Positions 43,811-52,536 are shown, counted from the first letter of the stretch. The stretch: 64,000 bases of DNA from CAKSST01 sp045535505 (GCA_045535505.1 JAZSLU010000032.1:3637-67636), one strand, 5' to 3'. The notes: a model not told the origin generated them from the sequence alone. Program-made: numbers and translations.

Positions 43811-44601
43811 TGAAAATTATTGTTTGTATGAAACAAGTACCTGCCGCAGCAACGGCAAGTATTGATCCTCTAACCAAAACTATAGTGCGTACCGGTCGTA
43901 ACGCTGTAACCAATCCGTTTGATTTATATGCATTGCAAGCTGCAATAGATATTCATAAAGTTGTAGGCGGTACGCTTACTGCGGTTACTATGGGTATTCC
44001 TGCCGCACAAAAGGTTTTAAGAGATGCTATCAGCCGTGGTGCTGATGATGGTGCTATTCTTTCTGACCGTGCATTTGCCGGTGCTGATACTTTGGCAACA
44101 TCTTACGCTCTTTCACTCGGTATTGAAAAACTCGGCGGTGCCGATTTGATTGTTTGCGGAAAAATGGCTGTTGACGGCGATACGGCACAAATTGGTCCCG
44201 AACTTGCTCAGCATTTGGGTATCCCACATGTTTCTGACGTTAGCGAAATATTAGAGATTGCTTCCGACCATATAGTTGTACGTCGTGTATGGGACGATAT
44301 TGAACAAGAAGTTAGTTTTCCGTTACCTGCATTGATAACTGTTGCAAAAGGTCAAAACCTGCCACAGTTGCCTACCATTAACGGTATGCTTCGCGGTCGT
44401 GCTGCCGAAATTCCAATGTTTACTGCTCAAGATTTACAAGCAGATATTACCCGCTGCGGTTTAAAAGGATCACCTACACAGGTTGTTCGCACATTTACAC
44501 CGCCTGTACGCGGTCAAGCACAGAGCATTGAAGGCAACGAGGCAGAACAAGCCGGAGAACTGGCTAAGATTATTAAGGAGGTACTCAATGGAACAGATTA
44601 A
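43810..44601 (+). CDS. etfB: Electron transfer flavoprotein beta subunit
   Basis: Small Etf subunit, 263 residues, starting KIIVCMKQVPAAATASID and carrying LRDAISRGADDGAILSD, CGKMAVDGDTAQIGPELAQHLG and the VTVAKGQNLP-type loop (ITVAKGQNLPQLP). The pattern, including the nucleotide region, resembles Etfs of anaerobic, possibly electron-bifurcating, dehydrogenase complexes. The ATG overlaps the preceding stop by one base and the gene overlaps etfA by 14 nt. Confidence 0.92.
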   Translation: MKIIVCMKQVPAAATASIDPLTKTIVRTGRNAVTNPFDLYALQAAIDIHKVVGGTLTAVTMGIPAAQKVLRDAISRGADDGAILSDRAFAGADTLATSYALSLGIEKLGGADLIVCGKMAVDGDTAQIGPELAQHLGIPHVSDVSEILEIASDHIVVRRVWDDIEQEVSFPLPALITVAKGQNLPQLPTINGMLRGRAAEIPMFTAQDLQADITRCGLKGSPTQVVRTFTPPVRGQAQSIEGNEAEQAGELAKIIKEVLNGTD

Positions 44602-45577
44602 AAAAGGAGCCCTTTGGGTATTCTGCGAAGTTCATGCCAATCAACTTTTGCCGGTTGGTTTGCAGTTGCTTGGTCGTGCTAAAACTTTAGCTCAAGAAAG
44701 CAACCGTCCTCTTTATGCAGTTGTTTTAGGACAAATTTCAAAAGAAAACGTAAATCTTTTATATGCAAGTGGTGCACATGAGGTTATATGCAGTGTCGGT
44801 CCGGCGTTGGATGAAAAACTTGAGCAACCCTATGCTAACAGTTTGATTGAATTGGCTCAAAAATTCGAACCTGAAATCCTCTTAGTCGGCGCAACACCTT
44901 TTGGCCGTGCTTTTGCACCCAGAGTTGCGGCTGCGTTAGGTACCGGTCTTACAGCCGACTGCACTGAATTAAGTATTGATGAGGAAAGCGGCTTATTGTT
45001 GCAAACACGTCCTGCTTTTGGTGGCAATATGATGGCTACAATTCGTACAGCAACCTGCCGTCCTCAGATGGCAACCGTTCGCCCGGGCGTTTTGCCCCTT
45101 CCTGAACCTATGGAGGTTGAGCAACGTGAACCTGTAACTATTAAGTATGATGGACAGGCAAGCTTGGTTAAGCTTTTAAAGGAAACCGCTATTGACCGAG
45201 GCGAAGACATCAGCCAAAGCAAAATTATTGTTGCTGCCGGTCGTGGTATTGGTCAAAAGAAAAATTTAAAGCTTGTAAAGGCACTTGCAGATAAACTTGG
45301 TGGTCAAGTTGGTGCTTCTCGTCCTTTGGTTGATATGGGCTTTTGTTCATACAGCAGTCAAATTGGTCAAACCGGATATAGCGTTGCTCCCGATTTGCTA
45401 ATTTGCTGTGGTATTTCTGGTGCGGTACAGCATTTAGCAGGTATTGGCGGTGCAAAAAACGTTATTGCTATCAATACCGACCCCAAAGCCCCCATCTTTG
45501 CAGTGGCAGATTATAAAATTGTTGGCGATTGCGTAACCGTTTTAGAAAATCTGCTTAAAGCATTGGATGAAGAATGA
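44588..45577 (+). CDS. etfA: Electron transfer flavoprotein alpha subunit
   Basis: FAD-binding large subunit, 329 residues: an N-terminal alpha/beta domain (GALWVFCEVHANQLLPVGLQLLG) and the C-terminal FAD domain with AAGRGIGQKKNLKLV, GASRPLVDMGF, QIGQTGYSVAPDLLICCGISGAVQHLAG and AINTDPKAPIFAVADYKIVGD. No N-terminal ferredoxin domain is present, unlike some lactate dehydrogenase EtfA proteins. The ATG has AAGGAGGT 5 nt upstream; an earlier frame from 44483 is inside etfB. It closes the operon before a strong terminator. Confidence 0.93.
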   Translation: MEQIKKGALWVFCEVHANQLLPVGLQLLGRAKTLAQESNRPLYAVVLGQISKENVNLLYASGAHEVICSVGPALDEKLEQPYANSLIELAQKFEPEILLVGATPFGRAFAPRVAAALGTGLTADCTELSIDEESGLLLQTRPAFGGNMMATIRTATCRPQMATVRPGVLPLPEPMEVEQREPVTIKYDGQASLVKLLKETAIDRGEDISQSKIIVAAGRGIGQKKNLKLVKALADKLGGQVGASRPLVDMGFCSYSSQIGQTGYSVAPDLLICCGISGAVQHLAGIGGAKNVIAINTDPKAPIFAVADYKIVGDCVTVLENLLKALDEE

Positions 45578-45588
45578 TATTTATAACA

Positions 45589-45622
45589 AAAAAAGATGTG
45601 TGGAATTCCACACATCTTTTTT
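45589..45622. terminator. Bidirectional terminator between etfA and tmcAL
   Basis: A 34-bp perfect inverted repeat, A6-GATGTGTGGAA mirrored by TTCCACACATC-T6, lies between the convergent genes. Confidence 0.92.
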
Positions 45623-45631
45623 GTTGTATAT

Positions 45632-46819
45632 TTAAAGTTTAATAATCTTTTCGGTATATTCTAAACCGCAGGGAAGTGGTGTTGCGGTTGAAAGAGCAAA
45701 GATGTCGGTAGCGCGGCATTCGCAATCAAAAACAGACTGTGCAAATGCATCAAGTCCTGCAATTTCTTTTGAACGGCAAACAATTGGTGCGGTTGCTGTT
45801 TTTGATGCCGATTTTAAAAGTTGCTCACCCTTTTTATTAAAGCCCAAAACCTTAATATAAGGCGGCTCTTTACCAAAATAACTGTTATCAATTTGTAAAA
45901 AAGCCGACAACACTAAACGACGAATTCTTGCCATAGTGTAACGCTTTGTTTTAACAAGTTTATATAACTCTTCGAGTGATGCAGCCGATTTTACAAAAGA
46001 AATTAATCTGTTTTCTATGCCCTCGCTTAGATCGGGTAGATTAGCAAATTCACGTTTATTGGCCAAACGCAAATTTGCAATGATGGCAGTTTGAATGTTA
46101 TCAATATCAGCGACGCGACCCTCTTTATATTCATTGTATAAAACCCCGTAAGACTGTTCATCCATATAATCGAGAGCTCCGTCAAGGTTGCCTTGCTTTA
46201 TAAAACTACGTATAAGTTCGGCACTTGCGGTTTCGTCGGTGGGGGATAATGAATTGTGGTCGGCACCTAAACGTTTAAATGTGACAAAATCTGGCGAGAA
46301 ATCCAAACGGTCAGCGGCGCCTATATATTCAGCCGCAAGTGTGTTATTGGGTTTTGATAAAACATTTGCTTTATCAAACAATATAGACCAAAGAGCTTCC
46401 TGACGAGCGGCAGCAAAGGTTTTGCCAGAATTTAGCTGTGCTTCTAAACTTGATTTAAATCCTTGACTATTGAGGGCATTTGCCGCAATTTTAAGTTGCT
46501 CAATATCGCCGCACTCGCTGCCAAAAGCGATTGCATCAATACAACCCAAATTTTTAAGCAATGAAACGCCGCCAAGGGCAAAGTTTTGTGCTGTTGTCAT
46601 CGACCAAGCAACAGGCAATTCTATAACCAAGTCAGCACCGCTGTAAAGCGCCATTTTTGCACGGGCTTGTTTGCTTATGATAGAAACATCACCGCGTTGA
46701 ACAAAGTTGCCGCTTAAAACACAAACAACACAGTCATAGTCATCAGCGACACGGTCAATTAGATATTTATGACCCAAATGGAATGGGTTAAATTCAGCAA
46801 TAATGCCAACAGCGTTCAA
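45632..46819 (-). CDS. tmcAL: tRNA(Met) cytidine acetate ligase TmcAL
   Basis: Makes N4-acetylcytidine at the wobble base of elongator tRNA(Met) using acetate and ATP (formerly YlbM). The 395-residue product starts NAVGIIAEFNPFHLGHKYLI with the HxGH nucleotidyltransferase motif, then SGNFVQRGDVSIISKQARA, ADLVIELPVAW and FGSECGD. The TTG at 46819 is chosen because AGGTGAG stands 6 nt upstream and the family begins there; an upstream in-frame ATG only adds residues from the promoter region. It is divergent from ackA, which makes or uses acetate. Confidence 0.92.
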   Translation of the reverse strand: MNAVGIIAEFNPFHLGHKYLIDRVADDYDCVVCVLSGNFVQRGDVSIISKQARAKMALYSGADLVIELPVAWSMTTAQNFALGGVSLLKNLGCIDAIAFGSECGDIEQLKIAANALNSQGFKSSLEAQLNSGKTFAAARQEALWSILFDKANVLSKPNNTLAAEYIGAADRLDFSPDFVTFKRLGADHNSLSPTDETASAELIRSFIKQGNLDGALDYMDEQSYGVLYNEYKEGRVADIDNIQTAIIANLRLANKREFANLPDLSEGIENRLISFVKSAASLEELYKLVKTKRYTMARIRRLVLSAFLQIDNSYFGKEPPYIKVLGFNKKGEQLLKSASKTATAPIVCRSKEIAGLDAFAQSVFDCECRATDIFALSTATPLPCGLEYTEKIIKL

Positions 46820-46846
46820 TTTATACTCACCTACACAATAAAACTC

Positions 46847-46875
46847 TTGAAAAATGCTGTAATATGATGTATTAT
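46847..46875 (+). promoter_or_regulatory. Promoter of ackA
   Basis: TTGAAA (46847-46852) and TATTAT (46870-46875) have a 17-bp spacer; the leader is about 75 nt. It lies in the region shared with the divergent tmcAL. Confidence 0.6.
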
Positions 46876-46958
46876 ATAACAATCGGTAAGTATATATTAT
46901 TATATTTCCCATAAATATACAAGTAAAAAATTAAAATAAAATTGAATGGAGAAAAGAA

Positions 46959-48158
46959 ATGAAAATTTTGGTTGTTAACGCAGGTAGCTCTTCTTTAAAA
47001 TATCAGTTGATTGATATGCAATCAGAAGAGGTTATGGGTAAAGGTATTTGTGAACGCGTAGGTACAGACGATGCTGTTATCACTCATAAAACCGCAGACG
47101 GTAAAAAAATTGTTAACGAGACAGCTATGCCCACACACAAAGAGGCTTTTGATGCAGTTGTTGCTGCATTAACAAGCGGTGAAGGCAAAGTTATTGATTC
47201 TCTTGAAGAAATTTCTGCTGTTGGACATCGTGTTGTTCAAGGCGGCGCTATATTCAATGAATCAGTTCTTATTGACAAAAAGGTTGTTGAGCAGATTGAT
47301 GAGCTTTCAGCACTTGCACCTTTGCACAATCCCGCACACGTTATGGGTATTAACGCTTGTACACAGGCTCTTGGCGAAAACGTTCCTCAAGTTGCAGTTT
47401 TCGATACTGCTTTCCATCAGACAATGCCTGCCGCATCATATATTTTCCCCATTCCTTACGAATATTATGAAAAATATGCTATTCGTCGTTACGGTGCACA
47501 CGGCACATCACACCGCTATGTAAGCGATCGCTGCGCTGAAATTATGGGTAAAGACAAAAAGGATGTTAATATCATTACCTGCCACCTTGGTAACGGCTGT
47601 TCAATTACTGCTGTTAAAAACGGCGTTTGCTTTGATACCAGCATGGGTCTTACTCCTCTTGGCGGCTTTATGATGGGTACACGCTCCGGCTCACTTGACC
47701 CCTCGGTTGTTCTTGATATTATGGAAAAAGAAAATCTTACTCCTGCCGAGATGAACAACATTCTCAACAAAAAATCCGGTCTTTTGGGTGTTTCAGGTCT
47801 TTCTAACGACAACCGTGACATCGTTGCCGCAATGGAAGAAGGCCACGAGAGAGCAACATTGGCCCTTGAAATTCAAAACTACAGCATGACCAAGTTCATT
47901 GGTGCTTATGCAGCAGGTATGGGTGGTGTTGATGCTATCGTATTTACGGGTGGTATTGGTGAAAACGAGGCTATCGTTCGTGAATATATCTGCAAAAAGC
48001 TTGAGTTCCTTGGTTTTGAACTTGACGAGAAAAACAATGCTACTCGCTCAGAAGAAATTGAAATTTCTAAAGCAGGTGCAAAGGTTAGAGTATTTGTTAT
48101 TCCCACAAACGAAGAACTTGTTATTGCACGTGATACAAAGGCTTTGATTTCTAAATAA
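46959..48158 (+). CDS. ackA: Acetate kinase
   Basis: Transfers phosphate between acetyl phosphate and ADP, giving ATP and acetate in fermentation. The 399-residue product starts KILVVNAGSSSLKYQLID and has GHRVVQGG, FDTAFHQTMP, RRYGAHGTSHRYVS, CHLGNGCSITAVKNG, DTSMGLTPLGGFMMGTRSGSLDP and FTGGIGENE, all canonical. pta is not adjacent. GGAGAA precedes the ATG. The gene stands alone between its promoter and the terminator at 48187-48218, near the lyase operon whose acetate output it would share. Confidence 0.97.
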   Translation: MKILVVNAGSSSLKYQLIDMQSEEVMGKGICERVGTDDAVITHKTADGKKIVNETAMPTHKEAFDAVVAALTSGEGKVIDSLEEISAVGHRVVQGGAIFNESVLIDKKVVEQIDELSALAPLHNPAHVMGINACTQALGENVPQVAVFDTAFHQTMPAASYIFPIPYEYYEKYAIRRYGAHGTSHRYVSDRCAEIMGKDKKDVNIITCHLGNGCSITAVKNGVCFDTSMGLTPLGGFMMGTRSGSLDPSVVLDIMEKENLTPAEMNNILNKKSGLLGVSGLSNDNRDIVAAMEEGHERATLALEIQNYSMTKFIGAYAAGMGGVDAIVFTGGIGENEAIVREYICKKLEFLGFELDEKNNATRSEEIEISKAGAKVRVFVIPTNEELVIARDTKALISK

Positions 48159-48186
48159 GAAGCTTTTTAACAAAATTATAATATTG

Positions 48187-48218
48187 ATAACCGTATTGTT
48201 TTTATACAATGCGGTTAT
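48187..48218 (+). terminator. Terminator after ackA
   Basis: ATAACCGTATTGT (48187-48199) pairs with ACAATGCGGTTAT (48206-48218) with one G-T wobble, followed by a T-rich run. Confidence 0.85.
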
Positions 48219-48265
48219 TTTTTATAATATCGTAAATAATACTGAAAAATATGTTGTAAAATAGA

Positions 48266-48293
48266 TTGTTTTGCGTTATAATTAATGTATAAT
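48266..48293 (+). promoter_or_regulatory. Promoter of oadG-oadB
   Basis: TTGTTT (48266-48271) and TATAAT (48288-48293) are spaced by 16 bp, ahead of the oadG-like ATG at 48320. Confidence 0.5.
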
Positions 48294-48319
48294 GAGGGAG
48301 AATTGGTTGGTGAATAATT

Positions 48320-48658
48320 ATGGATATAAATTTAGGGATTAACATTGTTTTTTGTGGATTGGCAATCGTTTTTTTAATGCTCTTATTACTTATAGGTGTT
48401 ATGTACATTTTTGGTTTTTTAAGCAATGCTACAAAAAAACAAAGTAAGGCAAAACCTATTGTTGAGAATATTAAAATCCAACCGGATGTTAAAAACGATA
48501 ACGGCGTGGATGAAGAAACTGTTGCCGCCATTTCTGCTGCAATTTATTATCTTTACAGCGATAGTAATGTTGCGCCTAAAATTACATTTATTAAACCTGC
48601 AAACAGTCGTCCTGCTTGGGCTAAAGCGGGTATTTCACAAAACACAAAGGCATTTTGA
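48320..48658 (+). CDS. oadG: Sodium-pumping decarboxylase gamma subunit, OadG-like
   Basis: Small membrane subunit that holds the decarboxylase complex together. The 112-residue product has one membrane helix (about 6-34, NIVFCGLAIVFLMLLLLIGVMYIFGFL), a polar linker and a C-terminal segment DEETVAAISAAIYYLY ... KITFIKPANSRPAWAKAGI, typical of OadG. It overlaps the frame of oadB by a few bases before the chosen oadB start. Confidence 0.85.
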   Translation: MDINLGINIVFCGLAIVFLMLLLLIGVMYIFGFLSNATKKQSKAKPIVENIKIQPDVKNDNGVDEETVAAISAAIYYLYSDSNVAPKITFIKPANSRPAWAKAGISQNTKAF

Positions 48659-48681
48659 TTGAAAGGGGATTACAGACTATT

Positions 48682-49869
48682 ATGTTCCAAGAGTTTATTA
48701 ACACTATTTACGGAATTATTATGGAATCGGGTATAGTTGCTTTTTTAGCTGACGGCGGTTGGAAAAATATAATTATGATTGCTGTTTCATGTCTGCTTAT
48801 ATATCTTGCTATTGCTAAAAAGTTTGAGCCTCTTTTGCTTTTACCCATTGCTTTTGGTATGTTGCTAACTAATTTGCCCGGCGCCGAAATGTTTCATCCT
48901 CAAATGTGGGACGTTGCAAAAGGAATAAACTATTCAGATATTTTGCATCACGGCGGTCTGCTTGATATTTTGTATATTGGTGTTAAAGCGGGAATTTATC
49001 CGCCTCTTATTTTCCTTGGTATTGGTTGTATGACAGATTTTGGACCGCTTATAAGCAATCCTAAGAGCTTTTTACTTGGTGCTGCGGCACAGCTTGGTAT
49101 ATTTGTTGCTTTTTTTGGCGCATTAGCACTTGGCATGACACCTCAGGAAGCCGGCTCTATTGGTATTATTGGCGGTGCTGATGGTCCTACTGCAATATTT
49201 GTTACTTCAAAACTTGCCCCTCATCTTTTAGGACCTATTGCGGTTGCCGCTTATTCATATATGGCTTTGATACCTTTCATTCAAAAGCCGCTTATGAAAC
49301 TGCTTACTACAAAAAAAGAGCGCAGAGTCAGAATGGAACAGCTGCGCCAGGTTTCAAAAACAGAGAAGATTTTATTCCCCATAGTTGTAACTATTGTTGT
49401 GGCGTTGCTGTTGCCCTCTGCTGCACCCTTGGTTGGTATGCTGATGCTTGGCAACCTAATGCGTGAGTGCGGTGTTGTTGAGCGTATTGCAAAAACTGCT
49501 CAAAACGAGCTTATGAACATTATTACTATATTTTTAGGTCTTACGGTTGGCGCTACTGCAAACGCCTCCACATTCTTAAAATGGGAAACCGTTAAAATTA
49601 TAGGCATGGGTCTTGTTGCATTTGCGCTTGGTACAATAGGTGGTTTGCTTTTGGGTAAATTGATGTATATATTAACAAAAGGCAAGGTAAACCCGCTTAT
49701 TGGTTCGGCTGGTGTTTCTGCTGTGCCTATGGCTGCACGTGTGTCACAGATGGTTGGTCAGGAAGAAGATTCAGGAAACTTCCTTTTAATGCATGCTATG
49801 GGCCCTAACGTTTCAGGTGTTATTGGCTCGGCTGTGGCAGCAGGTGTATTAATTAATATGTTGGGATAG
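48682..49869 (+). CDS. oadB: Sodium-pumping decarboxylase beta subunit, OadB/GcdB/MmdB-type
   Basis: Membrane subunit that decarboxylates carboxybiotin and exports sodium. The 395-residue product has about nine to eleven membrane segments, with the signature GGADGPTAIFVTSKLAP (functional Asp), GNLMRECGVVERIAKTAQNE, GATANASTFLKWET and GSAGVSAVPMAARVSQMVGQ. The substrate (oxaloacetate, methylmalonyl-CoA or glutaconyl-CoA) is set by an alpha subunit that is not in the window. The ATG at 48682 has AAAGGGGA about 12 nt upstream; a TTG at 48655 is the alternative. A terminator follows. Confidence 0.92.
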   Translation: MFQEFINTIYGIIMESGIVAFLADGGWKNIIMIAVSCLLIYLAIAKKFEPLLLLPIAFGMLLTNLPGAEMFHPQMWDVAKGINYSDILHHGGLLDILYIGVKAGIYPPLIFLGIGCMTDFGPLISNPKSFLLGAAAQLGIFVAFFGALALGMTPQEAGSIGIIGGADGPTAIFVTSKLAPHLLGPIAVAAYSYMALIPFIQKPLMKLLTTKKERRVRMEQLRQVSKTEKILFPIVVTIVVALLLPSAAPLVGMLMLGNLMRECGVVERIAKTAQNELMNIITIFLGLTVGATANASTFLKWETVKIIGMGLVAFALGTIGGLLLGKLMYILTKGKVNPLIGSAGVSAVPMAARVSQMVGQEEDSGNFLLMHAMGPNVSGVIGSAVAAGVLINMLG

Positions 49870-49885
49870 TTAATTTGTAAAAATT

Positions 49886-49918
49886 AAAAGCCGTTGAAGA
49901 TAATCTTCAACGGCTTTT
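49886..49918. terminator. Bidirectional terminator between oadB and the ATPase gene
   Basis: AAAAGCCGTTGAAGAT (49886-49901) and ATCTTCAACGGCTTTT (49903-49918) form a 16-bp inverted repeat between convergent genes. Confidence 0.9.
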
Positions 49919-49932
49919 GTGTTAGTTTTACG

Positions 49933-52506
49933 TTATTTTTTAAAATATAAATATAGATTAATTGCTTCTGAAATAAATGTTGGAATTAAAGCAAAGAGAA
50001 TGGCTAATAAAAACTGTGAAAAAGAGATATTAACAAATCCAAAAAGTGAACTGAAAGCAGTACATATAGTTAATAAAGTTATAACGAGTGCTGCAAAAAT
50101 AATAGATTTTGTTTCTTTGTAGTTTGCAAATATTATTGAGCCTTTTGTTCGTGTACTTAACATAAGAAGGATATAGGCTATGCTTATTGTGACAAATGCA
50201 GTTGTTGCATTGCCAACTGCATTTGATATTAATGCTGTTGCGGCAATGGCAACGCTTTGCCATGTAATGTTAATTATAAAATTTCTGTCAAATAATGAAT
50301 ACTCGTCATTTTTGGCGCCACTTTGCAAAATTTTGTTGCAAGGATTATCGTTACTTAAGGCAAGGGTTGGTGCAATGTTACACACGACAAATAGCCATAA
50401 AAGTTGTAATGCTGTAAAGGGCACGGTAGTAAAAAATGCGGTACCCAAAAGACAAAATATAAGTTTTGATGCGCTACAGGTGAGAATATATCTAACAGCG
50501 TTACGCAAATTTCTAAAAATTGCGCGAACCTGTTTTGAACTTTCGGTAATGGTTGAAAAACTGTCATCGGTTAATATGACGTCTGCCGCACCTTTAGCAA
50601 CATTATTACCGTTAATGCCTTTTGCAAAAGATATATCAGCATTTATCATAACGTGAGTGTCGGTTGATGCGTCGCCTGTAACGGCAACAGTTTTACCTAA
50701 TGCTTTATATGCCGAAACAATTTTTAATTTATCGATTGGGGTAACTTGGGCAAAAACAGAAATATTTTCAATATGTTTTGAAAGGTCCTCTTCGGTTAAT
50801 TTGTTGAGTTGTTCGGCTGTTATGGCGATTGAACCGTCGCCAAGAATGCCTAATTTTTTTGCAATGGCAGATGCGGTGCTTATGTTGTCTCCGGTTATCA
50901 TGACGGTTTTTATCCCGCAATTTTTACAAAGTTCGATTGATTGCTTAGCATCACTGCGTAGTTTATCGCTAAGACCTAACAAGCCAACAAAGGTGAGATT
51001 GTTTTCAAGTTCCTCGCTTGTGGGGTTTGAAGGAGCATCAGCAAGAGGCTTGATAGCAACCGCAATAACCCTTAAAGCATCTGACGACATTTGCTGTACT
51101 GCATCTTTAACAGCTTCTACAGAGCAGTTGATGCAAAGGGGAATAAGTGATTCGGGAGCGCCTTTAACAACTGCATAGTTTGTGCCGTCAATCATATTAA
51201 CTGTTGTCATTAGCTTACGAGAAGAATCAAAAGGAATTTCTGCAACACGCGGATAAAGCGCTTCAAGGTCAGATTTAGGTAATTTTAAAAACTGTTCGCA
51301 GGCTTCTGTGATGGCTGTTTGAGTGGGGTCTGCAACTTCACCGTTAATTTCGCTGCACAAAGAAGCAAGGCGCAGCGTATTTGCGGTTTGCTTGTCAATG
51401 CTTGAAGATGGGTTATTAATGGTTACAATTTCTTCGCCATTGAAAGCGGCAGTTACCGTCATTAAGTTTGTTGTGAAAATGCCGGTTTTATCAGAACAAA
51501 TTACCTCAATGTTACTTAACGTTTTAAGGCATTGTGTATTTTTTAAAATGGCGTTTTTCTTTAACATACGATGTAAACTGAACGAAATTGAAATTGCTGC
51601 CAGTGACAAAAGGCAATCTGGTATAACCGTTGCTGCAATGGCAGAAACCTCAACAAGTCTTTGTGTTATGAGTGAAGTAAACGTAATGTCAGGCGAGTGC
51701 ATTTTCAGCAATATACTCAATATGTAGATGACAGAGCAAACACAAAATGTAAATGCTTCAAATTTTTTATAAAAATTAAAAATCTTTTCTTTTATAGGGT
51801 CTATACTGTTGTTCTTGTCGGTTAATGTTTTGCGTTTAGCCAACTCTGTATAGTTGCCGGTTTCGGTAACGATTGCAAAGCCTTGTCCGCTCGTGATATG
51901 GCAACCGGCGTACAGCATATTAATTCGCTGCTCAAGCGGCGCAATTTCGGGCACAAGCAAATTGGCATCTTTTTGAATGTCAATTGTGTCACCGCGCAGA
52001 ACAGATTCGTCACAATGAAGATTAACTGATTCAATAAGACGGGCATCCGCGGCAATATAATCACCAGTTGAAAGAACAAGAATATCGCCGACAACGAGAT
52101 TACTTGATAAAATCTGTTCTACTGCTCCATTTCGGAAAACTTTGCAGACAGGACAACTGATTTTGTTGATTTTGTTAACAGCATTTTCGGAGTGGTAGAT
52201 GATATATGTATCAACTAATACTCTGATAGCACTAAGTAAAATTATAAAAATCGGTTCTGCAATTGAGAAGCCACGTACATTTGCGTTAACGACTGTGTAA
52301 ATGACGGTTGCGGCAATCAACAACAAAAGGGGAAAGTTTTTAATTTGTTGGGTAAGTATATTCAAAAAACTATGTCGCTCAACGGTTACAATATTTTCAC
52401 CGTCTTGTTCAAGACGTGTCTTTACGTGTTCGCCATTAAGACCGGTTTTTATGTTAGTACCAATGTAGTTTATAATTTGTTCACGGTCGGTGCTGTGCCA
52501 AATCAT
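49933..52506 (-). CDS. P2-type cation ATPase with altered signature residues
   Basis: An intact 857-residue P-type ATPase of the SERCA/PMR1-like architecture: N-terminal cation-ATPase domain, about ten membrane segments, A, P and N domains. The phosphorylated Asp (about 339, CSDKTG), KGAPES (448-453), MITGD and the TGDxxxD hinge (Asp612, Asp616) are kept. Several conserved positions differ: TGES reads CDES (165-168), DKTGT reads DKTGI, the M4 PEGLP reads PDCLL (296-300), GDGVND reads GDASTD, and the M6 N-x-x-T-D ion ligands read FVVCN. Calcium transport as usual is therefore doubtful. GGAGGGG precedes the ATG. Confidence 0.88.
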   Translation of the reverse strand: MIWHSTDREQIINYIGTNIKTGLNGEHVKTRLEQDGENIVTVERHSFLNILTQQIKNFPLLLLIAATVIYTVVNANVRGFSIAEPIFIILLSAIRVLVDTYIIYHSENAVNKINKISCPVCKVFRNGAVEQILSSNLVVGDILVLSTGDYIAADARLIESVNLHCDESVLRGDTIDIQKDANLLVPEIAPLEQRINMLYAGCHITSGQGFAIVTETGNYTELAKRKTLTDKNNSIDPIKEKIFNFYKKFEAFTFCVCSVIYILSILLKMHSPDITFTSLITQRLVEVSAIAATVIPDCLLSLAAISISFSLHRMLKKNAILKNTQCLKTLSNIEVICSDKTGIFTTNLMTVTAAFNGEEIVTINNPSSSIDKQTANTLRLASLCSEINGEVADPTQTAITEACEQFLKLPKSDLEALYPRVAEIPFDSSRKLMTTVNMIDGTNYAVVKGAPESLIPLCINCSVEAVKDAVQQMSSDALRVIAVAIKPLADAPSNPTSEELENNLTFVGLLGLSDKLRSDAKQSIELCKNCGIKTVMITGDNISTASAIAKKLGILGDGSIAITAEQLNKLTEEDLSKHIENISVFAQVTPIDKLKIVSAYKALGKTVAVTGDASTDTHVMINADISFAKGINGNNVAKGAADVILTDDSFSTITESSKQVRAIFRNLRNAVRYILTCSASKLIFCLLGTAFFTTVPFTALQLLWLFVVCNIAPTLALSNDNPCNKILQSGAKNDEYSLFDRNFIINITWQSVAIAATALISNAVGNATTAFVTISIAYILLMLSTRTKGSIIFANYKETKSIIFAALVITLLTICTAFSSLFGFVNISFSQFLLAILFALIPTFISEAINLYLYFKK

Positions 52507-52536
52507 ACGACCCCTCCAAAAGCATATTATTTTATA

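Noticed and set aside
50180..51727. Several long open frames antisense to the ATPase gene
   Set aside because: They mirror the coding strand, have no ribosome sites and encode no recognisable motif.
49933..52506. P-type ATPase as a pseudogene
   Set aside because: The frame is full-length, has a strong promoter and ribosome site, and keeps the catalytic aspartates.
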